Of a stretch of 64,000 bases of DNA, positions 53,007-63,106 are shown one piece after another. Position 1 is the stretch's first letter; every line of letters starts with the position of its first letter. The DNA is from Frigoribacterium sp. PhB116. Lineage in GTDB: Bacteria > Actinomycetota > Actinomycetes > Actinomycetales > Microbacteriaceae. Below the pieces are notes generated by a model that made no database searches, had not been told where the DNA came from, and was given only the letters and a program-made list of their open reading frames with translations. The position numbers were made by a program, and so were the translations under genes. Location: NCBI RefSeq assembly GCF_004364285.1, contig NZ_SOBE01000003.1:62001-126000 (forward strand), written 5' to 3'.

Positions 53007-54389
53007 CTAGCTCAGGCGGCCGACGAGGTCCGAGGCGAGGCCCGTGTAGGTCGCGGGGGTGAGCGCCACGAGGCGGGCCTTCGCGTCGGCGCCGATGTCG
53101 AGCCCCTCGACGAAGGCGACGAGGTCGGCCTGCGAGACGCGCTTGCCCCGGGTGAGCTCCTTGAGCATCGCGTAGGGGTCGGCGATCGACGAGCGCCCGG
53201 CGACGACCTCGGCGCGGATCACCGTCTGGATCGCCTCGCCGAGCACCTCCCAGTTGCCGTCGAGGTCGGCCTCGAGGGCAGCGGTGCCGACGGCGATCTC
53301 GCCGAGCCCGCGACGCAGGTTGTCGAGCGCGAGCACCGAGTGGCCGAGGGCGACGCCGATGTTGCGCTGGGCCGACGAATCGGTGAGGTCGCGCTGCTGG
53401 CGCGACGTGACCAGGGTCGCCGCGAGCGAGTCGAGCAGGGCGCACGAGAGCTCGAGGTTGGCCTCGGCGTTCTCGAACTTGATCGGGTTGATCTTGTGCG
53501 GCATCGTCGACGACCCGGTGGCGCCCGCCTGCGGGATCTGCGTGAAGTAGCCCATCGAGATGTACGACCAGATGTCGGTCGCGAGGTTGTGCAGCACGCG
53601 GTTGACGTGGGCGATGCGCGAGTAGAGCTCGGCCTGCCAGTCGTGCGACTCGATCTGGGTCGTGAGCGGGTTCCAGCTGAGGCCCAGGGCGTCCTCGACG
53701 AAGGACCGCGAGATCTCGGGCCAGTCGGCCGACGGGTCGGCGACGACGTGCGCCGAGAACGTGCCGGTGGCGCCGCTGAACTTGCCGAGGTACTCGGTGC
53801 CGGCCACCTGGGCACGGAGGCGCTGGAGGCGGTGCACGAAGACCGCGAACTCCTTGCCGACGGTCGTCGGGGTCGCGGGCTGGCCGTGCGTGTGCGCGAG
53901 CATCGGCACGTCGCGCGCGTCCGTGGCCCAGGTCGACAGGGCGTCGACGACGGCGTCGAGCGCCGGCAGCCAGACCTCGGCGACGGCGGCCTTGACGGTC
54001 ACCGCGTACGAGAGGTTGTTGATGTCCTCGCTCGTGCAGGCGAAGTGCGTGAGCTCGGCGATCGGGTCGAGGCCCAGCTCGGACAGGCGGGCGCGGACCC
54101 AGTACTCGACCGCCTTGACGTCGTGACGGGTCGTGGCCTCGAGCCCGGCGAGCTCGTCGATCGCGGGCTGCCCGAAGTCGGTGACGACCGCTCGCAGAGC
54201 CTCCTTCTGGTCAGCCGTGAGCGCCTCGGCGCCGAACGCGCCGCGGTCGGTCTGGGCGATCAGCCACTCGACCTCGACGTGCACGCGAGCGCGGTTCAGG
54301 CCCGCCTCGCTGAGGTGGTCGCCGAGCTGCCCCACGGAGGCGCGGTAGCGGCCGTCGAGCGGGCTGAGGGGCTGAGGGGGCAACGTCAT
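53007..54389 (-). CDS. purB: Adenylosuccinate lyase
   Basis: Cleaves SAICAR and adenylosuccinate in purine synthesis. The 460-residue fumarase-superfamily protein has PLSPLDGRYR at the start, AHTHGQPATPTTVGKE with the catalytic His, and the flexible signature loop GSSTMPHKINPIKFENAE with the catalytic Ser. Length and motifs match the long PurB branch, as in E. coli. ATG overlaps the stop of the phosphatase gene (ATGA). Confidence 0.95.
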   Translation of the reverse strand: MTLPPQPLSPLDGRYRASVGQLGDHLSEAGLNRARVHVEVEWLIAQTDRGAFGAEALTADQKEALRAVVTDFGQPAIDELAGLEATTRHDVKAVEYWVRARLSELGLDPIAELTHFACTSEDINNLSYAVTVKAAVAEVWLPALDAVVDALSTWATDARDVPMLAHTHGQPATPTTVGKEFAVFVHRLQRLRAQVAGTEYLGKFSGATGTFSAHVVADPSADWPEISRSFVEDALGLSWNPLTTQIESHDWQAELYSRIAHVNRVLHNLATDIWSYISMGYFTQIPQAGATGSSTMPHKINPIKFENAEANLELSCALLDSLAATLVTSRQQRDLTDSSAQRNIGVALGHSVLALDNLRRGLGEIAVGTAALEADLDGNWEVLGEAIQTVIRAEVVAGRSSIADPYAMLKELTRGKRVSQADLVAFVEGLDIGADAKARLVALTPATYTGLASDLVGRLS

Positions 54390-54889
54390 GAGGGTCCCTT
54401 GCGGAGTGCGGGTTCGATCTGGCGGAAGAGGGCGGTGCAGGCTCGCTCGACCATGGCGAGCACGTCGTCGAACATGGCCGGGTCCGAGTAGTAGGGGTCG
54501 GGCACGTCGGAGCCGCCCTGCGCCGCGCCCCGGGGGTCGAACGACATGAGCAGCTGCACCTTCGAGCGGTCCGACTCGTTCTCGGCCCACGCCCGGAGCA
54601 CCCGTTCGTGCCCCCGGTCGAGCGCGACCACGAGGTCGTGACGAGCGAAGTCGGCGGTCGAGAACTGGGAGGCGCGGTGCCGGGAGCCATCGTAGCCACG
54701 GGCCCGCAGCGCCTCGACGGTGCGCGGATCGGCCCCCTCGCCGACGTGCCAGTCGCCCGTACCCGACGACGACACGTCGAGCGAGTCGGCATGGCCGGCC
54801 CGGCGGGCGACCTCGCGCAGGACCACCTCGGCCATCGGCGACCGGCAGATGTTGCCGGTGCAGACGAAGACGACGCTGAGGCGGCTCAC
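54386..54889 (-). CDS. Low-molecular-weight protein-tyrosine phosphatase
   Basis: A 167-residue phosphatase with the P-loop VFVCTGNICRSPMAE near the N-terminus (C-x5-R-S) and the general-acid loop DPYYSDPAMFDDV. GTG at 54889 overlaps the stop of the holin-like gene (GTGA). Targets unknown; relatives act on tyrosine kinases of capsule synthesis or on arsenate. Confidence 0.9.
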   Translation of the reverse strand: MSRLSVVFVCTGNICRSPMAEVVLREVARRAGHADSLDVSSSGTGDWHVGEGADPRTVEALRARGYDGSRHRASQFSTADFARHDLVVALDRGHERVLRAWAENESDRSKVQLLMSFDPRGAAQGGSDVPDPYYSDPAMFDDVLAMVERACTALFRQIEPALRKGPS

Positions 54890-55290
54890 CGCCGGCGGTC
54901 GCTCGGCTCGACGATCGGGCGGATCACGATCCCGATCAGCCAGGCGACGACCGCGAGGACGAGCGCGCCGAGCACGCCCCACCAGAAGCCGTCGACGACG
55001 AGGCCGAAGCCGATCTGCCCCGAGATCCAGGCGACGATGCCGAGGAGCAGCCCGTTGACGATCAGCGAGAGCAGCCCGAGGGTCAGCACGTAGAGGGGGA
55101 ACGCCACGACGCGGATGACCGTGCCGACGACCCCGTTGACGATGCCGAAGATGAGCGCGACGAGCAGGTAGGTCAGCACGGTCTCGGTCGTGCCGCCGTC
55201 GCCGTACGCGTCCACGCGCACTCCCCCGACGACGAACGTGGTCGCCCAGAGGGCGAGGGCGTTGATCAGCAGCCGCACGAGGAATCGCAT
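54886..55290 (-). CDS. Four-helix membrane protein, phage-holin-4 superfamily type
   Basis: A 134-residue protein with four hydrophobic segments and FGIVNGVVGTVIRVVAFPLYVLTLGLLSLIVNGLLL, the pattern of the chromosomal 'phage holin family' (Phage_holin_4_2). It is not phage-linked here. CATGAT ends 6 bases before the ATG. First of three coupled genes (with the phosphatase and purB). Confidence 0.8.
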   Translation of the reverse strand: MRFLVRLLINALALWATTFVVGGVRVDAYGDGGTTETVLTYLLVALIFGIVNGVVGTVIRVVAFPLYVLTLGLLSLIVNGLLLGIVAWISGQIGFGLVVDGFWWGVLGALVLAVVAWLIGIVIRPIVEPSDRRR

Positions 55291-55308
55291 GGGTCCATCA
55301 TGCCGCCC

Positions 55309-55314
55309 TAAGGT
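55309..55314 (+). promoter_or_regulatory. -10 box of a leaderless promoter for hisC
   Basis: TAAGGT ends 6 bases before the GTG at 55321. Confidence 0.5.
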
Positions 55315-55320
55315 GGCCGG

Positions 55321-56391
55321 GTGAACGCTCCCGTCAGGCTCCGTCCCGAGATCGCCGCCCTGCCCGCCTACCGCCAGGGGAAGCAGGCCGCCCCCGACGC
55401 GTTCAAGCTGTCGTCGAACGAGAACCCGTTCGAGCCGCTGCCCGCCGTCGTCGACGCGCTCCGCGACGCCGTCGCGGTCAACCGCTACCCCGACGCGACG
55501 GCCGCGGGCCTGCGCGCCGCCCTCGCCGACAAGTTCGGCGTCACCACCGACGAGGTGCACGTGGGCGCCGGCAGCGTCTCGCTGCTGCAGCAGCTCGTGC
55601 TCGCCGCCGCGGCCCCGGGCGACGAGGTCGTCTACGCCTGGCGCTCGTTCGAGGCCTACCCCGGGCTGGTCACCGTCAGCGGCGCGACCAGCGTGCAGGT
55701 GCCCCTCCGCGAGGACGGCAGCCACGACCTCGCCGCGATGGCCGCGGCCGTCGGCGAGCGCACCCGCCTGGTGATCGTCTGCTCGCCCAACAACCCCACC
55801 GGCACGGTCGTCACGACGACCGAGTTCGAGCAGTTCATGTCGGCCGTCCCCGACGACCTCCTGGTCGTGCTCGACGAGGCCTACGCCGAGTTCGTCACCG
55901 ACGAGCACGCCGTCGACGGCCCGTCGCTCACCGAGCGGCACCCGAACCTCGTCGTGCTGCGCACGTTCTCGAAGGCGCACGGCCTGGCGGCGCTCCGCGT
56001 CGGGTACGCGATCGGCGCCTCCTCGGTGCTCGACGCCGCGCGCTCGACGGCGATCCCGCTGGCCGTGACCGCGCAGGGCCAGGCCGCCGCGCTGGCGTCG
56101 CTGGCACACGAGGAGGAGCTGCTCGCGCGGGTGGACCGGATCGCGGTCCTGCGCGACCAGGTCTGGCGCGCCCTCGTCGACCAGGGCTGGGAGCCGCCGC
56201 TCGCCCAGGGCAACTTCGTCTGGCTGCCGACCGGCGAGCACACGGCCCACGCGGCCGAGGTGTTCGAGACCCACGGGCTGGTCGTCCGGGCGTTCGCGCC
56301 CGAGGGCCTCCGCGTCACGATCGGCGAGCCGGAGTCGGTCGAGCGGGTGCTGCGGGCGGCGCAGGAAGTGCTGGGGAACACATCCGTGTGA
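55321..56391 (+). CDS. hisC: Histidinol-phosphate/aromatic aminotransferase
   Basis: A 356-residue fold-type I aminotransferase. [19 protein letters not shown] at the start, SPNNPTGT (residues 155-162), DEAYAEF and the PLP lysine K218 in [18 protein letters not shown] fit HisC. In actinobacteria such stand-alone copies may act on aromatic 2-oxoacids (Pat) rather than in histidine synthesis. It lies upstream of a 2-oxoacid dehydrogenase, compatible with amino-acid breakdown. Confidence 0.88.
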   Translation: MNAPVRLRPEIAALPAYRQGKQAAPDAFKLSSNENPFEPLPAVVDALRDAVAVNRYPDATAAGLRAALADKFGVTTDEVHVGAGSVSLLQQLVLAAAAPGDEVVYAWRSFEAYPGLVTVSGATSVQVPLREDGSHDLAAMAAAVGERTRLVIVCSPNNPTGTVVTTTEFEQFMSAVPDDLLVVLDEAYAEFVTDEHAVDGPSLTERHPNLVVLRTFSKAHGLAALRVGYAIGASSVLDAARSTAIPLAVTAQGQAAALASLAHEEELLARVDRIAVLRDQVWRALVDQGWEPPLAQGNFVWLPTGEHTAHAAEVFETHGLVVRAFAPEGLRVTIGEPESVERVLRAAQEVLGNTSV

Positions 56392-56408
56392 GGGCATGCG
56401 TGCCCTAG

Positions 56409-56414
56409 TAGGTT
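56409..56414 (+). promoter_or_regulatory. -10 box of a leaderless promoter for the 2-oxoacid dehydrogenase operon
   Basis: TAGGTT ends 7 bases before the ATG at 56422. Confidence 0.5.
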
Positions 56415-56421
56415 GGTGCGC

Positions 56422-57579
56422 ATGTCCCCGAGCGAAACGAGCCGGCGCCCCGGCACGGTCCAGCTGCTGACGCCCGCCGGCGAGCTGGTCCGCACCGACG
56501 ACACGGCCGAGTTCCTGCCCTGGGTCGACGCGCTGAGCGACGACCAGCTGCGCGCGATGCACCGCGACATGGTGCTGACGCGTCGCTTCGACCGCGAGGC
56601 CGCCGCCCTCGCCCGCCAGGGCCAGCTCGCCCTGTGGGTGCCGAGCCACGGCCAGGAGGGCGCCCAGGTCGGCCTGGCGCACGCCACCCGCCCGCAGGAC
56701 CACCTGTTCCCGTCCTACCGCGAGCACGCGGTCGCCCTCGCCCGCGGCGTCGACCCGGTCGACATCCTGCGCCTGCTGCGCGGCCACACCCACGGCGGCT
56801 GGGTGCCCGCCGAGCACCAGAACTTCCACGTGTACACGCTCGTGATCGGCTCGCAGACGCTGCACGCCACGGGCTACGCGATGGGCCTCGGCCTCGACGG
56901 CAAGAGCGGCACGGGCGACCCCGAGGTCGACCAGGCCGTCGTCACCTTCTTCGGCGACGGCGCGACCAGCCAGGGCGACGTCAGCGAGGCGATGGTCTTC
57001 GCGACCAGCTTCCAGACGCCAGAGCTGTTCTTCCTGCAGAACAACCAGTGGGCGATCAGCGTGCCGGTCTCGCGCCAGTCGCGCACGCCGCTCGTCGACC
57101 GCGCCGCGGGCTTCGGCCTGCCCGCGACCCAGATCGACGGCAACGACGTGCTCGCGAGCTACGCCGTCAGCCGCCGCGACCTCGACGCCGCGCGCTCGGG
57201 CTCCGGCCCCCGGTTCATCGAGGCGATGACGTACCGCATCGGCGCGCACACCTCGTCCGACGACCCGAGCAAGTACCGCACCGACGACGAGCTGCAGGGC
57301 TGGATCGCCCGCGACCCGATCGACCGCTTCGCCGCGTTCCTCCGGTCGCGCGGCGAGGGCGACGCGTTCTTCGCCGGGCTCGAGGCCGAGGGCGACGACC
57401 TGGGCCACGACGTCCGCACCCGCACGACGTCGCTGCCCGCGCCCGACCCGTCGCTGATGTTCGAGCACGTCTACAGCGAGCCGCACCCCGTCATGCGCGA
57501 GCAGCACGAGTGGCTCACCCACTACGAACAGGGCCTCGGCGGCGACGCCGGCTCCGACTCCGCAGGAGGACGCGCATGA
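56422..57579 (+). CDS. bkdA: 2-oxoacid dehydrogenase E1 alpha subunit
   Basis: A 385-residue thiamine-diphosphate enzyme, alpha chain of an alpha2-beta2 E1. The TPP motif runs GDGATSQGD (from residue 178) to LQNNQWAIS, with PSHGQEGAQVGLAHA and LFPSYREHAVALARG typical of E1 alpha. Branched-chain oxoacid dehydrogenase is likely because actinobacteria usually use AceE for pyruvate, but pyruvate (pdhA) is not excluded. Overlaps the beta-subunit gene (ATGA). Confidence 0.85.
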   Translation: MSPSETSRRPGTVQLLTPAGELVRTDDTAEFLPWVDALSDDQLRAMHRDMVLTRRFDREAAALARQGQLALWVPSHGQEGAQVGLAHATRPQDHLFPSYREHAVALARGVDPVDILRLLRGHTHGGWVPAEHQNFHVYTLVIGSQTLHATGYAMGLGLDGKSGTGDPEVDQAVVTFFGDGATSQGDVSEAMVFATSFQTPELFFLQNNQWAISVPVSRQSRTPLVDRAAGFGLPATQIDGNDVLASYAVSRRDLDAARSGSGPRFIEAMTYRIGAHTSSDDPSKYRTDDELQGWIARDPIDRFAAFLRSRGEGDAFFAGLEAEGDDLGHDVRTRTTSLPAPDPSLMFEHVYSEPHPVMREQHEWLTHYEQGLGGDAGSDSAGGRA

Positions 57580-58640
57580 GCGACGTGACGACCACCACCG
57601 CTGCCGCCGCACCGGCCGCCGGTCCGCAGGGCAGCGCCGGCGTCGACGAGCCGACCCGCGCCTCCCGCGAGACCATGCCGCTCGGCAAGGCGATCAACGC
57701 CGGCCTCCGCCGCGCCATGGCCGACGACCCGCGCGTGCTGCTCATGGGCGAGGACATCGGCACGCTCGGCGGCGTCTTCCGCGTCACCGAGGGGCTGCAG
57801 GCCGAGTTCGGCGAGAACAGGGTCATCGACACGCCCCTCGCCGAGTCGGGCATCGTCGGCAGCGCGATCGGCCTCGCGATGGCCGGCTTCCGCCCTGTCG
57901 TCGAGATCCAGTTCGACGGGTTCATCTACCCGGGCTTCGACCAGATCGTGTCGCAGCTCGCCAAGATGACCAACCGCCACGAGGGCTCGGTCACGATGCC
58001 CGTCGTCATCCGGGTGCCCTACGGCGGGCACATCGGTGCCGTCGAGCACCACCAGGAGAGCCCCGAGGCCTACTTCGCGCACACGGCCGGCCTGCGCGTC
58101 GTCAGCCCGAGCACGCCGCACGACGCCTACTGGATGATCCAGGAGGCGATCGCGTCGAACGACCCGGTCATGTTCTTCGAGCCCAAGAGCCGCTACTGGC
58201 CCAAGGGCGAGGTCGACCTCGCCGCGCCGCACGCTCCGCTGCACGCCAGCCGCGTCGTCCGCACGGGCACCGAGGTCACCCTGCTAGGCCACGGCGCCAT
58301 GGTCAGCGTGCTGTTGCAGGCCGCCGAGATCGCGGCCGCCGAGGGGATCTCGGCCGAGGTCGTCGACCTGCGGTCGCTGTCGCCGATCGACTACGCGCCG
58401 ATCCTCGAGTCGGTCCGCAAGACCGGCCGCCTCGTCGTCGCCCAGGAGGCCCCCGGCTTCGTCAGCGTCGGCTCCGAGATCGCCGCGACGGTCGCCGAGA
58501 AGGCGTTCTACTCGCTCGAGGCCCCGGTGCTGCGCGTGAGCGGGTTCGACACGCCCTTCCCGCCCGCCAAGCTCGAGACCCTCTACCTGCCCGACGCGGA
58601 CCGCGTGCTCGAGGCCGTCGACCGCGCTCTCGCGTACTGA
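57576..58640 (+). CDS. bkdB: 2-oxoacid dehydrogenase E1 beta subunit
   Basis: A 354-residue beta chain. [41 protein letters not shown] is the N-terminal signature. [37 protein letters not shown] holds the E1 beta active-site region. The transketolase C-terminal domain follows with [13 protein letters not shown]. It has a 40-residue Ala/Thr-rich N-terminal extension. Coupled to the alpha gene by ATGA. Confidence 0.87.
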   Translation: MSDVTTTTAAAAPAAGPQGSAGVDEPTRASRETMPLGKAINAGLRRAMADDPRVLLMGEDIGTLGGVFRVTEGLQAEFGENRVIDTPLAESGIVGSAIGLAMAGFRPVVEIQFDGFIYPGFDQIVSQLAKMTNRHEGSVTMPVVIRVPYGGHIGAVEHHQESPEAYFAHTAGLRVVSPSTPHDAYWMIQEAIASNDPVMFFEPKSRYWPKGEVDLAAPHAPLHASRVVRTGTEVTLLGHGAMVSVLLQAAEIAAAEGISAEVVDLRSLSPIDYAPILESVRKTGRLVVAQEAPGFVSVGSEIAATVAEKAFYSLEAPVLRVSGFDTPFPPAKLETLYLPDADRVLEAVDRALAY

Positions 58641-58653
58641 GAGGAACACCTCC

Positions 58654-60183
58654 GTGACCAGTGAGTTCTCCCTTCCCGACGTCGGCGAGGGCCTGACCGA
58701 GGCCGAGATCGTCGAGTGGAAGGTCGCCCCCGGCGACACCGTCCAGATCAACCAGGTGCTGGTCGAGATCGAGACGGCCAAGTCGCTCGTCGAGCTGCCC
58801 TCGCCCTACGCGGGCGTCGTCGAGAGCGTGCTCGTCGCCAGCGGCGAGACCGTCGACGTCGGCACGCCGATCATCACCATCGCCGACGGCACCGGGCCGG
58901 TCACGCCGTCTGACCGAGCGGCGGAGGCCTCGTCCGGCGAGTCGGGCGCGCTGGCCCGCACCGCCCAGATCATCGCCCAGGAGGAGGCGGCCCTGTCCGA
59001 GCAGCGCGCTCGCCAATCCGCGCCCGCCCCTGCTGCCCCGCCCGCACCTCCTGCGCCCTCGGCCGACGAGGTGGCCGCGTCCGGCAGCACGGGCTCCGTG
59101 CAGTCCGCCGCGCCGACGGCTCCGTCGACCTCGGCGCCGTCGGTGTCGGGTTCGTCGGCCGACTCCGGCTCGGGCGCCGTGCTCGTGGGCTACGGCGCCG
59201 CGGGCGGCCACGGCCAGACCCGTCGCCGCAAGCCGTCGCAGGGCGAGGTCGACGCGCGCCAGCTGCGCGTGGCCGAGCAGGCCCGCCGCCGGCCGACGAC
59301 CTCGGTGCCCGCCGCGCTCGCACTGCCGATCATCGCGAAGCCGCCGATCCGCAAGCTCGCGAAGGACCTGGAGGTCGACCTCGCGACCGTGCAGCCGACC
59401 GGCCTCGCGGGCGAGGTCACGCGCGACGACGTCATCCGCCATGCGCAGCAGGCGAGCGTGTTCCGGAACATCGAGACCCCCGAGTGGAGCGAGGAGCGCG
59501 TCGAGCGCATCCCCGTCAAGGGCGTCCGCAAGGCGATCGCCGCCGCCATGACGTCGTCCGCCTTCACCGCGCCGCACGTCAGCCTCTTCGTCGACGTCGA
59601 CGCGACCCGCACGATGGAGTTCGTCAAGCGCCTCAAGGCCTCGCCGCAGTTCGCGGGCGTCAAGGTCTCGCCGCTGCTGATCATGGCCAAGGCCATCATC
59701 TGGGCCGTGCGCCGCAACCCGATGGTGAACTCGGCCTGGACCGACCGCGAGATCCTCGTGCACCACTTCGTCAACCTCGGCATCGCCGCGGCGACGCCCC
59801 GCGGCCTGATCGTGCCGAACGTCAAGGAGGCGCAGTCGATGAGCCTGCTCGAGCTCGCCCAGGCGCTCGAGCAGCTGACCCTCACCGCCCGCGACGGCAA
59901 GACGAGCCCCGCCGACATGCGCGACGGCACCATCACGATCACCAACATCGGCGTCTTCGGCATGGACACCGGCACGCCGATCCTCAACCCGGGCGAGGTG
60001 GCCATCGTCGCCCTCGGCACGATCAAGGCGAAGCCGTGGGTCGTCGACGGCGAGGTGCGGTCGCGCATGGTGACGACGATCGGCGCGAGCTTCGACCACC
60101 GCGTCGTCGACGGCGACGTGGCGAGCCGGTTCGTGGCCGACGTGGCGAGCGTGCTCGAGGAGCCGGCGCTGCTGCTCGACTGA
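58654..60183 (+). CDS. bkdC: 2-oxoacid dehydrogenase E2 (dihydrolipoyl acyltransferase)
   Basis: A 509-residue protein: one lipoyl domain with lipoyl-lysine K43 ([18 protein letters not shown]), an Ala/Pro/Ser linker, a peripheral-subunit-binding domain ([21 protein letters not shown]), then the catalytic domain ending [15 protein letters not shown] with catalytic His H482. GAGAGGAA precedes the GTG at 58654. No E3 gene follows, so the complex must use lipoamide dehydrogenase encoded elsewhere. Confidence 0.9.
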   Translation: MTSEFSLPDVGEGLTEAEIVEWKVAPGDTVQINQVLVEIETAKSLVELPSPYAGVVESVLVASGETVDVGTPIITIADGTGPVTPSDRAAEASSGESGALARTAQIIAQEEAALSEQRARQSAPAPAAPPAPPAPSADEVAASGSTGSVQSAAPTAPSTSAPSVSGSSADSGSGAVLVGYGAAGGHGQTRRRKPSQGEVDARQLRVAEQARRRPTTSVPAALALPIIAKPPIRKLAKDLEVDLATVQPTGLAGEVTRDDVIRHAQQASVFRNIETPEWSEERVERIPVKGVRKAIAAAMTSSAFTAPHVSLFVDVDATRTMEFVKRLKASPQFAGVKVSPLLIMAKAIIWAVRRNPMVNSAWTDREILVHHFVNLGIAAATPRGLIVPNVKEAQSMSLLELAQALEQLTLTARDGKTSPADMRDGTITITNIGVFGMDTGTPILNPGEVAIVALGTIKAKPWVVDGEVRSRMVTTIGASFDHRVVDGDVASRFVADVASVLEEPALLLD

Positions 60184-60224
60184 GCGGGCGCCTCCTCGGC
60201 TCCGCCCGTCGCGGCAGCCTGTTT

Positions 60225-60239
60225 TGACAATCATTATCA
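60225..60239. promoter_or_regulatory. Zur box upstream of znuA
   Basis: TGACAATCATTATCA: an inverted repeat matching at 12 of 14 paired positions and close to actinobacterial Zur/Fur-type sites (TGA-AATGATT-TCA). It lies 7 bases upstream of the presumed -10 box TAGCGT (60247-60252), which itself ends 6 bases before the ATG. Binding would block transcription. Confidence 0.85.
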
Positions 60240-60258
60240 GTAGCAATAGCGTGGCGGC

Positions 60259-61272
60259 ATGAAGACACCGCGCACCCTGTCGCTGCTCGCCCTGCCCGCC
60301 GCCGCCGTGCTCGTGCTGAGCGGCTGCGCCTCGGGCGACGGTGGCGGCGGCTCCGGCGCCGGATCCTCCTCGGGCGACGGAGGCGCGATCGCCGTGGTCG
60401 CGTCCACGAACGTCTACGGCGACATCGCGAAGACGGTCGGCGGCGACGCGGTCGACGTCACCAGCGTCATCAGCGACCCCTCGCAGGACCCGCACTCGTA
60501 CGAGGCCGACGCCCGCACGCAGCTCGCGGTCTCGCGGGCCGACGTCGTGATCCAGAACGGCGGCGGCTACGACGAGTTCATGCACACGCTCCTCGACGCC
60601 AGTGGGTCGGAGGCCGCCGTGATCGACGCCGTCGAGGTGAGCGGGCTCGACGCCGACGAGCACGGCGACGAGGCCCACGCCGACGAGTCGGGCGAGGCGC
60701 ACGCCGACGAGACGGCCGAGGCCGACGACCACGGGCACGACCACGGCGAGTTCAACGAGCACGTCTTCTACAGCCTCCCCTCGATGGCGGCCCTCGCCAC
60801 CGCGATCGCCGACGAGCTCGGCGCGGTCGACCCTGCGCAGGCCGACACGTTCACCGCGAACGCCGCCTCGTTCGGCGAGCAGATCGCCGACCTGGAGGCG
60901 CAGGCCGCAGAGATCAAGACCGCCCACGACGGCGAGTCGGTCGCCTACACCGAGCCGGTGCCCGGGTACCTCTTCGACGCGATGGGCCTCGTGAACGTGA
61001 CCCCGTCCGACTTCTCCGAGGCGATCGAGGAGGGCGACGACGTGTCTCCCGCCGCCCTGAACGAGACCCTGCAGCTGTTCTCGGACGGCACGGTCGACCT
61101 GCTCGCCTACAACGAGCAGACCTCCAGCCCCGAGACCGAACAAGTCGAGAAGGCGGCCACCGACGCCGGCGTCGCGATCGTCCCGGTCACGGAGCTGCTC
61201 CCGACAGGGGATGATTACGTCTCGTGGCAGCAGAGCAACATCGACGCGATCACGGCGGCGCTCGACAAGTGA
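60259..61272 (+). CDS. znuA: Zinc ABC transporter substrate-binding lipoprotein
   Basis: A 337-residue lipoprotein with lipobox VLVLSGC (C23) and the cluster A-I fold: STNVYGDIAKTVGGDAV, SDPSQDPHSYEADA (first metal-binding His). A His/Asp/Glu-rich loop of about 35 residues (DEHGDEAHADESGEAHADE...HGHDHGEFNEHVFY) follows, typical of zinc-specific members. First gene of the Zur-controlled operon. Confidence 0.93.
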   Translation: MKTPRTLSLLALPAAAVLVLSGCASGDGGGGSGAGSSSGDGGAIAVVASTNVYGDIAKTVGGDAVDVTSVISDPSQDPHSYEADARTQLAVSRADVVIQNGGGYDEFMHTLLDASGSEAAVIDAVEVSGLDADEHGDEAHADESGEAHADETAEADDHGHDHGEFNEHVFYSLPSMAALATAIADELGAVDPAQADTFTANAASFGEQIADLEAQAAEIKTAHDGESVAYTEPVPGYLFDAMGLVNVTPSDFSEAIEEGDDVSPAALNETLQLFSDGTVDLLAYNEQTSSPETEQVEKAATDAGVAIVPVTELLPTGDDYVSWQQSNIDAITAALDK

Positions 61273-62150
61273 CCCCCGGCACGACCGACACCTCCGTCGC
61301 CGCCGCCCACCGCGCCTCCTCGGCCGGGGGCGGCGGCGACGCCGTGCTGCGCCTGCGCGGCGCGGGCGTCTCGTTCGGCGACCGCACGCTCTGGTCGGGG
61401 CTCGACCTCGACGTGGCCCCCGGCGAGTTCCTCGCCGTGCTCGGGCCCAACGGCGCGGGCAAGACCACGCTGCTGCGCGCCGTGCTCGGCCAGCAGCAGC
61501 TCACCGAGGGCACCCTCGAGTTCCTCGGCAGGCCGGTCGGCCGCGGCCACCGCCGCATCGGATACGTGCCGCAGCAGCGCCTCATGGAGGCCGGCACCCC
61601 GCTGCGGACCCGCGACATGATCGCCCTCGGCGTCACCGGGCACCGCTGGGGCCTGCGCCGCGAGTCGGCCGCCGAGCGCGCGACGATCGACGCCCTCGTC
61701 GACGAAGTGGGCGCCTCCTCGTTCGCCTCGGCCCCCGTGGCCAGCCTGTCGGGCGGCGAGCAGCAGCGCGCCCGCGTGGGCCAGGCCCTCGCGGCCGAGC
61801 CCGCCCTGCTGCTCTGCGACGAGCCCCTGATCTCGCTCGACCTGCGGCACCAGCGCGGGGTCACGGAGCTGATCGACCGCCAGCGACGCGCACGCGGGGC
61901 GGCCGTCGTGTTCGTGACCCACGACGTGAACCCGATCCTCGACGTCGTCGACCGGGTGCTCTACCTCGCCGGCGGGAAGTTCCGCGTCGGCACCCCCGAC
62001 GAGGTGCTGCAGGCGCCCGTGCTCAGCGAGCTCTACGGCACGCCCGTCGACGTGGTGCGCACCATGGGGCGCATCGTCATCGTCGGCGGCCAGGGCCACG
62101 ACGACCACCACGCCGACGAGCACGACGACGACGAAGGACTCGTGCGGTGA
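61269..62150 (+). CDS. znuC: Zinc ABC transporter ATP-binding protein
   Basis: A 293-residue ATPase: Walker A GPNGAGKTT, Q-loop YVPQQRL, signature LSGGEQQRARVGQAL, Walker B LLLCDEPLISLD and H-loop FVTHDVN. The C-terminus is His/Asp-rich (GHDDHHADEHDDDE), possibly a metal-sensing or buffering tail. GTG at 61269 overlaps the znuA stop (GTGA). Confidence 0.93.
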   Translation: MTPGTTDTSVAAAHRASSAGGGGDAVLRLRGAGVSFGDRTLWSGLDLDVAPGEFLAVLGPNGAGKTTLLRAVLGQQQLTEGTLEFLGRPVGRGHRRIGYVPQQRLMEAGTPLRTRDMIALGVTGHRWGLRRESAAERATIDALVDEVGASSFASAPVASLSGGEQQRARVGQALAAEPALLLCDEPLISLDLRHQRGVTELIDRQRRARGAAVVFVTHDVNPILDVVDRVLYLAGGKFRVGTPDEVLQAPVLSELYGTPVDVVRTMGRIVIVGGQGHDDHHADEHDDDEGLVR

Positions 62151-63067
62151 CCGACCTCTGGACCCAGCTGTTCTCGTTCCAGGACTTCGGCGAGCTCGTC
62201 GTCCTGGTGCGCAACTCGATCATCGCGGGCGCCGTGCTCGGCCTCGTCGGCGGCCTGATCGGGCCGTTCGTCATCACCCGCAACCTGCCGTTCGCCGTGC
62301 ACGGGATCAGCGAGCTCTCGTTCGCCGGGGCCTCGGCGGCCCTGCTCATCGGCGCGAACGTCGTGGGCGGCTCGGTCGTCGGCAGCGTCGTCGCCGCCCT
62401 GCTGATCGGCCTGCTCGGGTCCCGGGCGCGCGAGCGGAACTCGATCATCGCGGTGCTCATGCCCGCCGGGCTCGGCCTCGGCATCCTGTTCCTCGCCCTG
62501 TACCGCGGGCGGTCGGCGAACAAGTTCGGCCTGCTCACCGGTCAGATCGTGTCGGTCGACAACCCGCAGCTGGGCTGGCTCATCGCCATCTCGGCCGTCG
62601 TGATCGTGGTGCTGCTCGTGATCTGGCGACCGCTGACCTTCGCGAGCGTCGACCCCGACGTCGCGGCGGCGGCGGGCATCCCGGTGCGGGCGCTCGGCCT
62701 CGTCTTCATGCTCGTGCTCGGCCTCGCGGTGGCGGTCTCGGTGCAGATCGTGGGCGCCCTGCTCGTGCTCGCTCTGCTGGTCACCCCGGCGGCGGCGGCC
62801 CTGCGGCTCACCGTCGACCCGCGCCTCGTGCCCGTGCTCAGCGTCGTGTTCGCCGTCGTGTCCGTGGTGGGCGGCATCCTGCTGGCGCTCGGCGGCGGCC
62901 TGCCGATCAGCCCGTACGTCACGACCATCTCGTTCCTCATCTGGCTCGTCTGCCGCATCGTCGGCGGGCGGCGCGAGAGCCGAGGAGGCGGGCGGACAGG
63001 CCGAGGAGGCGGCACCGGTCGCCCCCAGGCCGCGCCGGTACCCTCGACGACGACGAAGGCGGCCTGA
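62147..63067 (+). CDS. znuB: Zinc ABC transporter permease
   Basis: A 306-residue ABC-3 family permease with about eight hydrophobic segments, HGISELSFAGASAALLIG and IVGALLVLALLVTPAAAALRL as family signatures. A Gly/Arg-rich C-terminal tail of about 35 residues contains two AGGAGGCG copies in its DNA. GTG overlaps the znuC stop (GTGA). Confidence 0.92.
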   Translation: MTDLWTQLFSFQDFGELVVLVRNSIIAGAVLGLVGGLIGPFVITRNLPFAVHGISELSFAGASAALLIGANVVGGSVVGSVVAALLIGLLGSRARERNSIIAVLMPAGLGLGILFLALYRGRSANKFGLLTGQIVSVDNPQLGWLIAISAVVIVVLLVIWRPLTFASVDPDVAAAAGIPVRALGLVFMLVLGLAVAVSVQIVGALLVLALLVTPAAAALRLTVDPRLVPVLSVVFAVVSVVGGILLALGGGLPISPYVTTISFLIWLVCRIVGGRRESRGGGRTGRGGGTGRPQAAPVPSTTTKAA

Positions 63068-63106
63068 CGTGGTCGGTCCTGCACGAGCGATGCACGGAGG
63101 TGCGCA

